From assembly GCA_963833675.1 (NCBI GenBank), contig CAWHYW010000040.1, positions 43,022 to 107,021 on the forward strand: 64,000 nt of DNA, written 5' to 3'. This stretch comes from DASQDN01 sp963833675. Its GTDB lineage: Bacteria; Acidobacteriota; Terriglobia; Bryobacterales; Bryobacteraceae. The notes under the pieces were generated by a model, which searched no databases, was not told the origin of the DNA, and saw nothing but the letters and a program-made list of their open reading frames with translations. The position numbers were made by a program, and so were the translations under genes. Position 1 is the first letter of the stretch. Each line of letters starts with the position of its first letter. Shown piece by piece: positions 46,067 to 58,917 of this stretch.

Positions 46067-48350
46067 TCGGGAGTTGGACGCCTTCGCCGCTTTGAGAATC
46101 GCCAGTCACCCACACCGTGAGCGTCGCGGGCTCGCAGGTCTGCTTCATCTCGAGGTTCCAGAACGACAGCTCGTCTTTGCCGAGCGTAAATTCGACTTCT
46201 CGCGATTCGCCGGGGTGCAGCGCGACGCGCTGGAAACCTTTGAGCTCGCGCACCGGGCCGAGCGACGGATGTGCCGCGCTGGTTGATGTAAAGCTGCACG
46301 ACCTCCACGCCATCGCGGCCGCCGGTGTTGCGAATCTGCGCCGTGACTTTGATCGATTGCGAGCCGTCGTTGATCGATTTGTGCTGGCCGTGGACGTGCT
46401 CAGCGTCGGCTTGGTGTACTCGAACTGCGTGTACGACAGTCCGTGGCCGAAGGGGTAGAGCGGCGTGTTCTGCTCGTCGATGTAGCGGGACAGGAACTTT
46501 TCCTCGCCCGTCTTCGGCGGATGCGTCAGGTCCGTCTCGCCCGGCGGTCGGCCGGTGTTGAGGTGGTTGTAGTAGAGCGGAAGCTGGCCCGAGCGAGCGG
46601 GCCATCGAGACGGTGAGCCGGCCGCTGAAGTCGGATTGCCGCTGAGCACGCGGAGCAGCGCCGGCCCGGCCTGGATGCCCGGATGCCACGCCTGCACGAT
46701 CGCGGCGCGATTTATCGACGTAAGGCGTGAGCACGAGCGGCCGGCCACTGAACACGATCAGCACGATCGGCTTGCCGGCTGCGGCGACGGCGTCGAACAG
46801 CTTTGGCTGCAGCCCGGGCAGGCCGATGTTGGTGCGCGACGCGGCTTCGCCGGTCATTCCTGCGGCTTCACCGACCGCGAGCAGCACGACGTCCGATTTT
46901 TTCGCCGCCGCGACTGCCGCCTGAATCGATTCGTCGGTCTCGTCGCGAATCTGGCAGCCCTTCTCGTACAGCACCTGCATCTGCTTCGGGCCGGCGTATT
47001 GTTCCAGAGCCGCGCGGAGCGTGACGACGTTTTTCGGCTCGCCGTGCGCATCCCAGTTGCCCAGCATCTCGCCGGCAGCGTCCGCGAGCGGGCCGATCAG
47101 TGCGATGGTCCGCGTCTTATCAGCCAGCGGCAAGATACCGGCGTCGTTCTTGAGCAGCACGAACGATTCCTCCGCCGCCAGCCGCGCCGAGTTCGACGTC
47201 CGCCGCCGCGAGCGGCGGTTGCGTCGTCGCCTGCTCAGGCGTGTAGGGATGTTCGAACAAACCCAAAGCAAACTTGACGCGCAAGACGCGCCGCACCGCT
47301 TCATCGACCACTGCACCGGGCAGCCGCCCCGCCTGCACTTCCGCGGCCAGTTCCTTCACATAAATCCCGTCGGCCATGTCCATGTCCACGCCCGCCGCCA
47401 GCGCCTTTCGGCCGGCGGCGGCGTCATCGTTGGCGATGCCGTGGTCGATCAATTCCTTGACGGCGGCCCAGTCGCTGACGACGAAGCCGCGGAAGCCCCA
47501 CTCCTTGCGGAGGATCGTATCGAGCGTTTGCGCGTTCCCCGAAGCGGGCACGCCGTTGATCGCGTTGAACGCGCTCATGAGCGTCGCCGCCCCGCTGTCG
47601 ACCGCGGCTTTGAATGGCGGCAGGTAGATGTCGCGCAGCGTGCGATCCGAAATTTCGGTGGTGTTGTAATCCCGCCCGGCCTCGGCGTGCGCCGTAGCCG
47701 ACGTAGTGTTTGACGCACGCGGCGATCGACGTCGGATTGCTCAAATGCTCGCCTTGATACCCGCGCACGTATGCCTGCGCCACGCCGCGCCCAGATATGG
47801 ATCTTCCCCCGCGCCTTCGACGATTCGGCCCCAGCGCGCGTCGCGGGCGATGTCGACCATCGGCGAAAACGTCCAGCGGATGCCGTCGGTCGTTGCCTCG
47901 CGTGCCGCGACGGCCGAGCAGCGCTGCACCAGTTCTGGGTCCCACGTCGCCGCCAAAGCGAGGGGAACGGGAAACGTCGTTCGGTAGCCGTGAATCACGT
48001 CCAGGCCAAAAAGGATCGGAATCTTGAGGCGCGATTGTTCCATCGCGATGCGCTGAAGCTGATTCGGTGGCGCGGCGCCGGTGGCGTTGAGGATCGAGCC
48101 GACACGCCCGGCGGCGATCATCTCCGCCGACCGCGTCGGCTTGCCTTCCGGTCCGGTGGCTTGGCCTCCGGAGATTTGATTCAACTGGCCGAGCTTTTCC
48201 TCCAGGGTCATTTGCTGCGAGCAGGCGAATTGATGCGGGTTTCGTTTTGTGGCTCATCCAGCGCCGCCGCGGGCGCAGCCGAGAAACAATTGATTTCAGG
48301 CAGGCGACGAGGAAGAGCGTTGTGCAGGCGGTGAACGAACGGGCGATCAT
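46056..48350 (-). CDS. Glycoside hydrolase family 3 beta-glucosidase, BglX-like (frameshifted)
   Basis: About 750 residues across many frames. Signal segment MIARSFTACTTLFLVACL, then QMTLEEKLGQLNQISGG, FGLDVIHGYRTTFPVPLALA, the catalytic domain with DGIRWTFSPMVDIARDARWG, GGEDPYL-type EGAGEDPYLGAA, CVKHYVGYG, and GFVVSDWAAVKEL (nucleophile Asp in SDW near 47,470). The GH3 C-terminal domain gives VVLLAVGEAAGMTGEAASR and YPFGHGLSYTQFEY; a fibronectin-III-like domain ends the protein (HPGESREVEFTLGKDELSFW). It should release glucose or other sugars from beta-linked oligosaccharides in the periplasm. Frame changes are visible near 46,270, 46,395, 46,600-46,720, 47,200, 47,690 and 48,220. Confidence 0.85.
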
Positions 48351-48404
48351 CTGTTCCCTTTCAATATTTGGCTGCGCCATACCCGCGACCGATGAATATC
48401 GCGA

Positions 48405-48498
48405 CATGTCATCCTGAGGCGTACTCGCCGAAGGATCTCCAGCGCAGAGACGTTGAGGCTTTGGAGATCCTTCGCTGAGTACAGCTCAGGATGACATG
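48405..48498. repeat. Long palindromic intergenic repeat
   Basis: Arms of about 37 bases at 48,405-48,441 and 48,462-48,498 are near-perfect inverted copies, each containing GTCATCCTGAG and GAAGGATCTCCA, with a 20-base loop. Repeats with this core are scattered between genes in many planctomycetes and other bacteria. It lies between the divergent end of the S10 gene and the start of the GH3 gene, both on the minus strand, and could fold into a large RNA hairpin that acts as a terminator or a mobile palindromic unit. Confidence 0.85.
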
Positions 48499-48542
48499 GC
48501 TTGGCCCGACCCGATTTGTACGCACCCACACAGGATGACGGT

Positions 48543-50196
48543 CTACGTCGCCGGCCGAGTTGTCGGCAGGGCCGACGTGAAGAAGCTCTTCAAATCATCA
48601 TGCAGCCTCACCAGCGAGGGATGATTCAGGTAGAGCATGTGCCCGCCTTCGTAGTAATGCTGAACGACGTTCTTGTGCATCTCGCCCAGCGGCATCTGGT
48701 TCACCGTGTAATCGGCGGCGGTGAACGGGGTGGCCAGATCGTAATAGCCGCTGCAGATCATCAGCTTCATCGTGGGCATTTCGAGCATGGCGCGGCGGAG
48801 CGTGGTGCTGACGTTTAGATATCCGCCGCGGCCGGGGCCCCAGTCCCAGGGGCCGACGTTGGGGGAGAGGAACTCATACGGCTCGTCACTTTCGAATTTC
48901 AGCTCGTCGCGAACGTACGCGTTGAAACAGTTCGAGAACACGCCGACGTAACCGGTCAGGCTCGGATCGAATTCCGGCGAGTCGTTGAGCGGATCGGCGT
49001 CGTGGCGCTGATGCGGCCATCCATCCGGCCGATGATTTTGCGTTCTTTGGACAATAGTGATTTCTCAAACCGGTTGGGCTGCACGCGAAGCTCCGCCCGG
49101 CTCACATAATCCGCCGGCAGACCGGTGTAGCGCGACAACTGCTGGATGAAATTGCTCCGAGCGGCGTCGTCGAGGCTGGAGCCTTTGAGGAGCCCGGTCA
49201 TGTACTGATTCACGGCCCATTGCTGCGCCTCGGCGACCACGTCGCTCAGCGGCTTGTTCTGCAGATCGGCGGGGAGTTTCTTGTGATACCACGCGATGGC
49301 CGTGTAACTCGGCAGCCACAGCGGGTATGGCGTGTCGTTGCCCGCGGTGAACTCGAGCGTTTGAAAGTTCAGAACCGTCGAGATCAGCACGATTCCGTTG
49401 GCGTCGATGCCGAAGCGATCGTGGAGATATTCGCTTAGCCCCGCGGCGCGGGTCGTGCCGTAGCTTTCGCCGGCAATGAACTTGGGGCTCGGCCAGCGCT
49501 GGTGGGTTGTCAGGTAGATGCGGATGACGTCGGCGACAGATTCGACGTCGCCTTGCACGCTGTAAAACTCCTTGGCGTGATCCCCTTCGGCGCGGCTGTA
49601 ACCGGTGCCAACCGGGTCGATGAAAACCAGGTCGGTGAAATCCAGCCAGGTGTAAGGGTTGTCTTCCAGATGAAAAGGCGGCGCCGGAACCGAGCCGTCT
49701 TCGGGCACACCCACGCGCTTGGGCCCGGCCGTCCAAGGTGCAGCCAGACCGACGCAGCGCCGGGGCCGCCGTTGAAGACGAAGGTGATCGGGCCGCTCCT
49801 GCGGGCGCTGATCGGCCAGCTCGTAGGACATGAAAAAGACGTTGGCGCGAAGTTTTCCCTTGGCGTCGTTGAGCGGGATGAAGCCTGCGGTGGCCTTGTA
49901 TTTGAGCGTGCGCTTAAGCGGGCCGCCGGGGAGATTCAGCTCGTGTTCGGTAACGACCGGCTCTGTCGGCGATTCCTCGACATCTCCACTCGGCTTGCTT
50001 GCCGGCCCATGGGCTTTGCCGCGCGCGGCGGCGTGTGGCGTCGCTTGAGTCGTCGTCGCCGTGGTGGCCGGTTCCTCAGCGGCGCGGCGCGGTCCAGATG
50101 AGAAACCAACCCAATGAGCACCATGAACCAGCCGCGAAAGGAAGTGGGCATATGCCCGCAGAATCCCCGCCAGCGAACGAAGTTGCAAGTCGCCAC
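48543..50196 (-). CDS. Serine carboxypeptidase-like protein, peptidase family S10 (frameshifted)
   Basis: About 550 residues over several frames. The likely start is MATCNFVRWRG or the inner MPTSFRGWFMVLIGLVSH, a signal segment. A Pro/Ala/Thr-rich linker follows, then the S10 fold: ELNLPGGPLKRTLKYKATAG, NGGPGAASVWLHLG (recovered by two compensating shifts near 49,730-49,790), DFTDLVFIDPVGTGYSR, the catalytic serine in FIAGESYGTTRAAGL, aspartate in CSGYYDLATPF and histidine in YEGGHMLYL. All three catalytic residues are present. Another shift near 49,000 joins SPEFDPSLTGYVG. It removes C-terminal residues from peptides outside the cytoplasm; no close partner gene is seen. Confidence 0.82.
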
Positions 50197-50311
50197 GCCA
50201 TCGGCGGATGCATCGCGGCGGCGATGTGCTTGTGCGGTTCTCCTTCTTCACGTTGATTCCAACACCATTTGAAGTCTGGGGAAATATCCGCGAGCCGTAG
50301 GCGTTTGCCTG

Positions 50312-53300
50312 ATGGGAAACGACGGGGGACTGCCTTGGAAGGAGGCTTTCCGTGAATCGCCCCAACTCTCGGTGCGGGTGCGCCAATCGTTGCTGCTCAC
50401 TTCTGCAGTTTCGTCGGCCGTCGCGGGATTGTTGATCGCTTGTCCAACCGCCAATGCCATCAACTTCACCCTCAATTACGACGCAGCCAAAACGCAGGCC
50501 CCTACCTTCGATCCGACCGGCTCACAGCTCAGCGCCATCTTCGATTACGCCGCTACCGTCTACCAGGACATCTTCGAAGACTCGCATTCGCTGACGATAA
50601 CTTCTGGTACGAGGACCTCTCCGGCGGAACGGTCGCTTCGACCGTCGTCACGGGACAGGCCGCCGGCCGAACCACCACGGCGAACATTCGCGTGGACACC
50701 AAGCTCGGCACCGGCGGTGCCGAACGGCTCTTCTTTTTCGATCCGACGCCTTCGAGCAATTCCGAATTCGACATGCAGCAGGTGCTGCTGGCGCGACCTC
50801 AGCGCCAGCGAACAAGCGGCCCGTTTCAACGCGGGCGCAGGAATCCCCGCGACCTTCGAGGCCGGCTACGTCGGCCTGGCCAAGGCGACCGCGCCGGCCG
50901 ACGCGCAGAACGGCTACGACATGCTCACCAGCGTCATCCACGAGATGGCCACACACTGGGCATGGATCTGTTGCTCACCTCGACCATCTCCGAAACCGCC
51001 GACGGCGATTACGACTACGACACCATCAACGTGGACGGCAAGACGCTCGCAGCCCTGATCGACCCGTCCGGCGGACTCGGGCATCTGGCGGGCAACGACG
51101 CCCTCATGGCCGGCGGCGCTGCGACCACCGGCCGACGCCGTCTGCCGAGTCACACGGATCTCTTCTCCATGGCCAAGACCAGCGGCTATTCGAGCCTCGA
51201 CGTGCCGCCGCGCGCGAGTTCTACAGCGGCGGCGACTGGAACACGCGCGCAACTGGAGCGGCAACCGCCTGCCCGGCAGCGCCGACGTCACCTACGTCCG
51301 CAACGCCACCGGCGTCGTCACCGCAACCCTCAGCAACAACGGCAACGCCGGCACGCTAACCGTCGCCGAGGCGTGCAATGTCGCCACCGGCGCGTCAAGC
51401 TCGACGTCAGCAACACCGCCACCATCGACGGACTCAACTCCGACATCTTCGTCGATACCGGCGGCGAGCTCGAAGCAGATACCGTTTTCGTCCACAACAG
51501 CGCAGCTCATGCGCGGCGGCCTGCTCGACGTGAACATCCTCAACAACTCGGCGGAGGTGCATAGCGAATCGGGCAACGGGACGCTGGACGTCGCGAACGC
51601 GCTGGTCAACAACGGCACGATCCGCGTCAGCGGCGGCACGCTCACGATCGCTTCGGCCAATGGCACCGTCAGCATGAGCCTGGACGGATTTACCTTCCCC
51701 AGCAGCGAACCCGGCCAGATCGTGCTCGACGGCGGCAACCTCACCGTCCAGCCGACCATGAGCGAGCCATTCAACGGCGGGATCACGATCGCCGAGAGCT
51801 CTGAGCTTCGACAATGACCGGCGACTGGACGCTGGGGGCGGCGAGTTTTCCTTCGACCCTCAGCCGCGGCGTGATCAACCTCAGCGGCGGCGGGACCGAC
51901 CTCACCGCAGGCCGGATCAAAGGCAGCGGCGTGCTCACGGTTGACGGCGACATCAACGTCACCGCGGGCTTCGGGCTGCTCGAGCCCGACGTGATCTTTA
52001 ACTCCGGCGCCGCGGTCGTCGTCAGCAGCGGCGCGACGCTCGAACTCAAAGGCACCGCCACCTTCAACGGCGGCAGCTACACCGGCCAGGGGATCCTCTT
52101 CCAGGTCGGCGACGGCACCTTCGCCGCCGACACGACCATCGACACCCGCGTTTACAACTGGGATGGGATCGAATTCACGACGACGACCGTCAAGCCCGGC
52201 GTGACGTTGACGATCAACTCGGATCTGATCGACACCTTCGGCGGCTTCGAGGGCACGGCGACCGTCAACAGCGGCACGCTCGCGGTCAATACCGTCGCAG
52301 CGTGGAGATGAACGGCACGCTGAATCTGCATCACAACAACACCGACACGCCGACGCTCAACGGGCAGATCATGATCCTCGGCGGCACGGTCGATTCGACC
52401 GGCGCGGCGTTGATCAACGCCCCCGTGCGCGGCAACGGCGGAACCATCAGCACCGGCGCCAACAGCACGCTCACCCAGGCCGGTCTGTTCCGCGTCATTG
52501 CCGGTCAGACGCTCACGAAGATTGGCGGCGGGACGTACAGCATCACCGGTGCGCAAAGTCACATCGGCGCATCGACGCTCACGATCGACGCCGGCACCGT
52601 CACGATGGCCAGCGACCCAGCGCCGCGGGCCCGAACCTCAACATCAACGCCAACTCCAGCGTCGTCTTCAGTTCGACGCAGCGCTCCGCAAGCCTGACCA
52701 TTGGCCCGGCAGAAACGCCCAATCACCAGCGGCGGGAACAAAGTCATCGCGACTCGGGATTTCGATCATTGCCGGTGGCAACCCCGCCAACCGGGCGATT
52801 TGATCTGGCCGACGAAGATCTCGTCGTCGATTACACCGGCATCTCGCCGCTCGCGCCAATCCGCCAGTACATCATCACCGGCTACAACTTCGGCGTCTGG
52901 ACCGGCAACGGCCTGCACAGCAGCATCGCCTTCAACACCACCGCGGTGCTGGGCTACGGCGAATCGTCCGCCATCTTCGGCCCCGGCGGCGGCGTGTTCT
53001 CCGGATCAACGTCGACGGCACCGCCATCCTCGTCAAATTCACTTACCGAGGCGACGCGAATCTTGACGGCCAAGTCGATGTCGCGAGCCTGGGCACCCTC
53101 GCCACGAACTCGGCAAACCGGCGCACGGTTGGACTCGGCGGGGACTTCAACTACGACGGCTTCGTCGACGTCAGCGACCTCGGCACGCTCGCCACCAACT
53201 GGCAAGCCGGCGTCGGCAGCCCTCTCGGCCGCGAAAGTTTCGAAGCCGCGTTGGCGAGCGTCGAGGCTCTCATCGACATCCGTTCCGGAACCGGTGGTCT

Positions 53301-53375
53301 CGACGGTTCTTATGCTCGGCTTGTTGCGGGGCGCGCCGTTCGAACGAACCGACAGCGGATTTGTCATCGATCTAG
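50312..53375 (+). CDS. Surface protein 1: zincin-like metalloprotease with dockerin-like pair and PEP-CTERM (frameshifted)
   Basis: About 1,000 residues in many frames. Signal peptide SLLLTSAVSSAVAGLL to ACPTANA. A metallopeptidase-like part follows: SQLSAIFDYAATVYQDIFED, FNAGAGIPATFEAGYVGLAK and VIHEMA, then in the next frame THTLGMD. Adding one G in the GG run at 50,947 gives HEMGHTLGMD, a complete HExxHxxGxxD zinc site. The middle (51,230-52,700) is repetitive beta-strand sequence of the autotransporter-associated type (GGTLTIASANGTVSM). The C-terminus has DLADEDLVVDYTG (52,800), a dockerin-like pair (53,050-53,215, with GDANLDGQVDV and GDFNYDGFVDVSDLGTLA) and VPEPVVSTVLMLGLL, a PEP-CTERM sorting tail. 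The final basic residues need one more shift. Confidence 0.75.
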
Positions 53376-53488
53376 GCAATAACCTCCGATATCATGTCGG
53401 CTCACGTCATCGGCGCTGCTGGGTTCTGATTCCGCGACTCCTCCGCTGACCCGTCGTTTGTCTGGGCAACCTTACAACCGGAGGGTCT

Positions 53489-55742
53489 ATGTCGCTTCGC
53501 CTTACTGTGTCCTGCGCAATTGCCTGTTTTTGTCCCGGCTGTCTAAGGCGCAATGGGCGTCGAGTACCGCTTCGTGCGGATTGCCGACACGCGCGATGGG
53601 CCTTACTTTCTTGCCCCCGAGCGTCACCCGGCGATCAACAACGCCGGCAGCGTTGCGTTCTGGCGTCAGCATTCTTCGGGCGGCGGAATCGGATATTTCA
53701 TAGGTAACGGCGGCACGTACAGCCCGATCGTCTCAGATACTTCCGCTCCGCTCACGGGACTGGCGCTGCACCAGTTGTCCCTCAACGACAGCGGCGACAT
53801 CGCGTTCTATGCCGACAGCCTCGCCAGCGGGTTTCGTGTTTATCGGGCAACGTCCGCAGGCACACTCAGCCTGATCGCTGCCTCCGGCGCCGGCACGTTC
53901 AGCTCGGTCAATGATTTTCCAGTAATCAACAACAGTGCGGCGGTGGCGTTCAAGGCCGGATCGCACGCGTACGTCAACTCCGGCGCAGGAAACATTGAGT
54001 ATTACGGACCGACGGTCCCGCGACCGGGGTCGCGGTTGCGAGCGAACCGTTCCTGAACAACGTCGGACAACTGTCCCTCTCGGGCACGTACGGCCTGGCT
54101 GTCGGGGGAATCCGCACCTGCGCGGCGCGGGCGAGCCCCCCACCGTCATCGCCGATGGCGCCGCCACCATCACCAGCTATTACAACAACTCGCTGAACGA
54201 CAGCGGCAGAGTCGTCTTCGGCTGCACGACCAGCGGTCCGGGCGGACAAGCGATCTTCACAGGCATGGGGTTCGACATCCTCACCCTCGTCGCCGACAAC
54301 ACCGGACCCTACGAAGCCGTCGCGCTGGACAGCCATGGCGGCTTCGGCGGCAGCGGCGACCCCGCGATCAACAACTGCGGCACCGTCGCGTTCGTGGCCA
54401 GGCTTCCGCAGCGGCCCCTCGGGCATCTACACCGGCGCCGATCCGGACGCCAGCCGCGTTCTCCAGACCGGCAGCACCCTGTTCGGCCGAAGCGTCAGCA
54501 AACTCTTCGGCGGCCTCGGACGCGAAGCGATCAACGACGCCGGAGAAATCACATTCCAGGCCGAGCTCACTCGACGGCGGCAGGGTCAGCTCGGTCGTCG
54601 CCAAGGCCGTCCCGTTCACCCCAATGAAATGGGACCACGACGGCAATGGCTCCTGGTCGGTCGGCGGCAACTGGCTGGGCGGCGTGCCCAATGCGTACCA
54701 GCACGAAGCCAACTTCACTGACGCCATCACCTCGCCGCGAACCGTGACCGTCGATGCCGCCTTCACCGTCGGCACGATTCATTTCGACAACCTCAACAAG
54801 TACACGTCAGCGGCCCGGGCAGCATCACGCTGGACGACAGCTTCGGCGGAACACTCGACGTGACGCAGCGGCAGCCACGAGCTCAACACGCCGCTCATCG
54901 TCCGCGGTCAACGCGGAAGTGATCGTCGCAAGCCGGACAGCGAGTTGAGACTCGGCGGCGGCGTCAACGGCACGGCGAACCAACTCGGTTCAAAAGACTG
55001 GCGGCGGCTCCGCGCCCGCTCTATACTGGCGAGTGCCGAACGATGAACATCGCCGGCGCGGGCACAACTGCTGTCATTGCCCAACGGAACCTCCGCTGCC
55101 ACCAGCCGGCGTCAATCACTTCAGCTCGCCGGGGCAACCAATGCGTGGACGGCTCAGCTTCGATCTGGCCGACAACGACATGGTGATCGATTATCCGATC
55201 GCCGGCCCATCGCCGTTAACGACGGTTCAGAATCAGATCAAGAACGGATACGCCTCCGGCGCAGTGGAGCGGAAATGGGATCATCGTCGTCTCGTGCGGC
55301 GACCGGTCCCAATGCCGGTGAAGCCGGCAAGACCGCACTCGGCTATGCCGAAGCGTCTACACTTGGACTGTCCATGTTCAGCGGACAAGCGATGGACGCA
55401 ACGACATCGCTGATCAAATACACCTACGCCGGCGACGCCAATCTCGATGGACAGGTTGACGTGACCGACCTCGGCGTCGCTCGCGACAAATTGGCAAACC
55501 AGCGCCACTGGACCGGCGGGGACTTCAACTACGACGGATTCGTCGATGTCACCGACCTCGGCGCCGCCTCGCGACGAACTGGCAAGCCGGCGTCGGCAGC
55601 CCGCTGGGGCCGGGATCGCTTCGACGTGGCGCTTGCGGCCGTCGGGCTGGGCGGCCAAAACGTTCCAGAACCGGCAACCCTCGCGTCGCTGGGGATCGTT
55701 ATCGGAACTTTAGTTAGCCGCAGGCGGAGATTTTTCTCATAG
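53489..55742 (+). CDS. Surface protein 2: NxxGxVxFxA-repeat protein with dockerin-like pair and PEP-CTERM (frameshifted)
   Basis: About 740 residues. ATG 53489 has GGAGGG just upstream; signal MSLRLTVSCAIACF. At least six short repeats of the form NxxGxVxFxA are seen about 50-90 residues apart: AINNAGSVAFW, SLNDSGDIAFYA, VINNSAAVAFKA, SLNDSGRVVFG, AINNCGTVAFVA and AINDAGEITFQA. A switch to autotransporter-type sequence comes at MKWDHDGNGSWSVGGNWLGG (54,625). Then DLADNDMVIDYPIAG (55,160), a dockerin-like pair (GDANLDGQVDVTDLG and GDFNYDGFVDVTDLG, 55,430-55,570) and VPEPATLASLGIVIG with SRRRRFFS at the end, a complete PEP-CTERM signal. At least eight frame changes. Confidence 0.75.
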
Positions 55743-55800
55743 GGGAACACCTGATCGAGTACAATGCCCTCGCGAACGGTCATTTCAACGGCGAGGGGAC

Positions 55801-58800
55801 ATGGCGTCGCGACGTGTCATTCATCAATGGTGGATGCTCTGTGCCGCAATGGCCCCGGGCTCGGCGGCTTTTGCAACGAGCATCTGGAACGGCGGCAGCT
55901 CCGTCAACAGCAACTGGTCCACCACCGCCAACTGGGCCCGCCGTTCTTTCCGATGCCCAGCAATGACGGAACCGCCGACGTCATCATGCAGGGCACCAAC
56001 CGACTCACGCCTAACGTCGATCTCAACTGGGGCATCAACTCGCTACCTTCAATCCCAACGCCGGCTCGTTCCAGCTCGACGGCCAGCAACTCACCATCGG
56101 CGACGGAGGCATCAACAACAACAGCGCAACGAACAGACGATTCGCAACAACGTTGCGATGAACGTGAGCCAGACCTGGACGGCCAGCACAGGGTCCTTTT
56201 TCTTCATCGACACGGTGAGCTTCGCCGTCTGTCTCGTCCGACGCTCACGTTCGGCGGCAGCTTCAATACGCGCGATACGGCGGCATCATCGGCGCAGGCA
56301 GCATCGTCAAAACCGGTTCGGGGCTGCTCAGCTACGAAAGCACGTCGCCGAACACGTACACCGGATTAACGCGGGCCAACAGCGGCAGCTTCTACCTCGC
56401 GAAAGCCGACAACGTCGTCGCCATTCCCGGCGACCTGATCATCGGCGACGGGTCAAACATCGCCACCGTCGTTTCGGTTTACAACAACCAGATCGCCGAC
56501 GCCGCGAATATCACCATCAACAACCTGGGCCGGCTGATGCTGAACAGCGGCGTGTTCGAGACGTTCACCGGCCTGACGGTCAACGCGGGCGGCTCCGTTT
56601 CGTTCTCATCGAGCTTCACGTTGTCGGGATCGTTGACGATCAACGGCGGCACGATTCTCAAGAACGGCGGCGGCATCAGCGTCGCCGGCGACATCACCTT
56701 CAACGGCGGCGGGACCATCAGTGGAAATCCTTCCGCTGGCACGATCTTTCCTGCTGCAAACGTCGTCGTCAACGGCTCAGCGAACCCCGCGGTGATTCAG
56801 GATGCCGCGATCGGGCTGGGCAGCAACCCAAATTTCATGATTGCCGACTGCGCGGCCGCGGAAAACATCATCATTCATGCGGCGGTGCTTACCGGGAATC
56901 TGACTAAGCTGGCGCGGCAGGCTGCGGTTCGAAGCCGCGAACACCGGGAATTTGATCGGCCTGTCTGTCAACAAAGGCACGGTGGTATTGGCCCGAGGCG
57001 CCGACTCGCCGCCAACGCCTGGATCGTCACCGTCGGCGACGGTCTGGGTATCGACGCCTTTGAATACGCCGCCAACGATCAGCTCCGCTTCGGTGAGCTC
57101 ACCGTCAACAGCTCGGGCCTGGTTCACATGAATGGCTTTAACGACGGGATCTCGGATCTGCAACTTAACGCTGGCCAGGTCACGACGGGAGCGGGCGTGC
57201 TGACGGTTTACTCGCTGCTCAAGAGCAACGCCGCCACGAAGCTTCGGTCGTCAGCGGCAATCTGAATGTGAAGGACCTCTCCGTCGCCGATGGTACCCCG
57301 CCGACGATCTGGTCCTCGACGCCGCCGTCACCTTCACCAACAGCACGATTTCGGGCGCGGGCGGACCGTGCTCAGCGGTGCGGGCGTGAACAACGGCGGC
57401 ATCACGCTCACCGGCGGCGAGATGGTCCTCGCAAAGAGCGTCGCCGACGCAGCACTCTCCGGCAACGTTACCATCAACAACGCCACGCTCCGCTCGGCGA
57501 GTGAACAAATGCTCGACAGCGCCGGCTCGATCACCTACACGACGACGCTTTCCACTGCGACGCTCGACACCGACGGCTTCTCCGAGACCATCGGCAACCT
57601 CGTCCTGAGCGCCAGTCAGATCATCACCGACGGCGGGATTTTGACCGTGAAGGGAAACGTGACGTCAACGACGTCGGCGAGCAGCCGAGCACGATCTCCA
57701 ACAAGCTCGGACTGGGCGGCGGCACGCGAGTGTTCAACGTCGCCGACGGCGCGGCCGCGATCGACCTCGATGTATCGGCCGTCATTTCCGACGGCGCGAT
57801 CGTCAAGCAAGGCGCGGGCGCTGCGGCTCAGCGGTGCGAACACGTACGCGGGCGGAACCAGCGTTCAAGCCGGCTCGCTGCTCCTCGAGAATGACGCGGC
57901 GCTGGGCAGTGGCTCCGTCACGCTTGCCGGCGGACGCTGCTCGCCAGCGGCGCGGCGAGGAGCATCGCCAACCCCGTCTTCGCCACCGAGAACAGCATCG
58001 TCGGCGGCGACTTCGCCCTTAGCTTTACCGATGCATGGAACACGTCCAACCTCAAGACATTCACAAAGTCGGAAGCGGCAAACTGACACTCGCGGGGCCG
58101 CAAAGCCACAGCATCAACACCACCTTCGACATCGCCGCCGGCAAGTTTGCGGTTGCAAACCGACGCCGGCGCGGGCGCCGGAGCGAACCTCGCCGTCAAT
58201 CTCAGCTCCGCCAGCAGCCGGCTTGAGATCGCATCGACCCAGCATCTCGCGGCGCTGGCTGTGAATGCCGGCACGGCAGTCATCGAAGCAGGCGGCGGCG
58301 TGCGAACGCTGGCGCTTTGCGCGTTGAGCATCGACACCACCGACGCGCGCCTCGACATCGCCGATCACGCGGTCATCGTCGATTACACCGGCGCCTCGCC
58401 GCTCGCGTCGGTCAAGGCCGCCATCAAGAACGCCTGCAACAACGGAGCCTGGAAAGGATTCGGCATCACCAGTTCCCTCGCCGACGCTTCCGTCCATGGC
58501 GTCGGCTTCGGCGAGGCCGGCGCACTGGGCATATCGAGCTTCGCGGGTGAAACGCTCGACGGCTCGACCGTGCTCGTGAAGTACACCTACTACGGCGATG
58601 CAACCTCGATGGACAGGTCAACGTCTCGGACCTGGGCGCTGGCGACGAACTGGCAAAGCAGCGGCGACTGGACCGCCGGGGATTTCAACTATGACGGGTT
58701 CATCGACGTCTCCGACCTGGGACGGCTCGCGACCAACTGGCAGGCCGGCGTCGGTTCGCCGCTTGCGCCATCGCGACTGGACGAAGCGCTCGCTGCCGTC

Positions 58801-58917
58801 GGCTTGTCGGGTGCGATCGTGCCCGAGCCAGCCGCGATTGCATCCGCACTGATCGGCGCCCTGGTCGCTCAAGCGGCCTGGCCGGCGACGAACCGCATGA
58901 GGAAATGTCATGTCTAA
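55801..58917 (+). CDS. Surface protein 3: autotransporter-repeat protein with dockerin-like pair and PEP-CTERM (frameshifted)
   Basis: About 1,030 residues. Start MASRRVIHQWWMLCAAMAPG with a signal to AFA; then SIWNGGSSVNSNWSTTANW, the usual opening of autotransporter-associated beta-strand proteins. Long glycine/asparagine-rich beta repeats follow (GSLTINGGTILKNGGGISVA). The C-terminus repeats the shared module: LDIADHAVIVDYTGASPL (58,350), ITSSLADASVHGVGFGEAGA, TVLVKYTYYGDA, a dockerin-like pair (second copy GDFNYDGFIDVSDLGRLATN) and VPEPAAIASALIGALVAQ, a PEP-CTERM tail. Ends in TAA at 58,917, overlapping the next start by eight bases. Probably anchored or secreted via an exosortase not present in the window. 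Confidence 0.75.
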
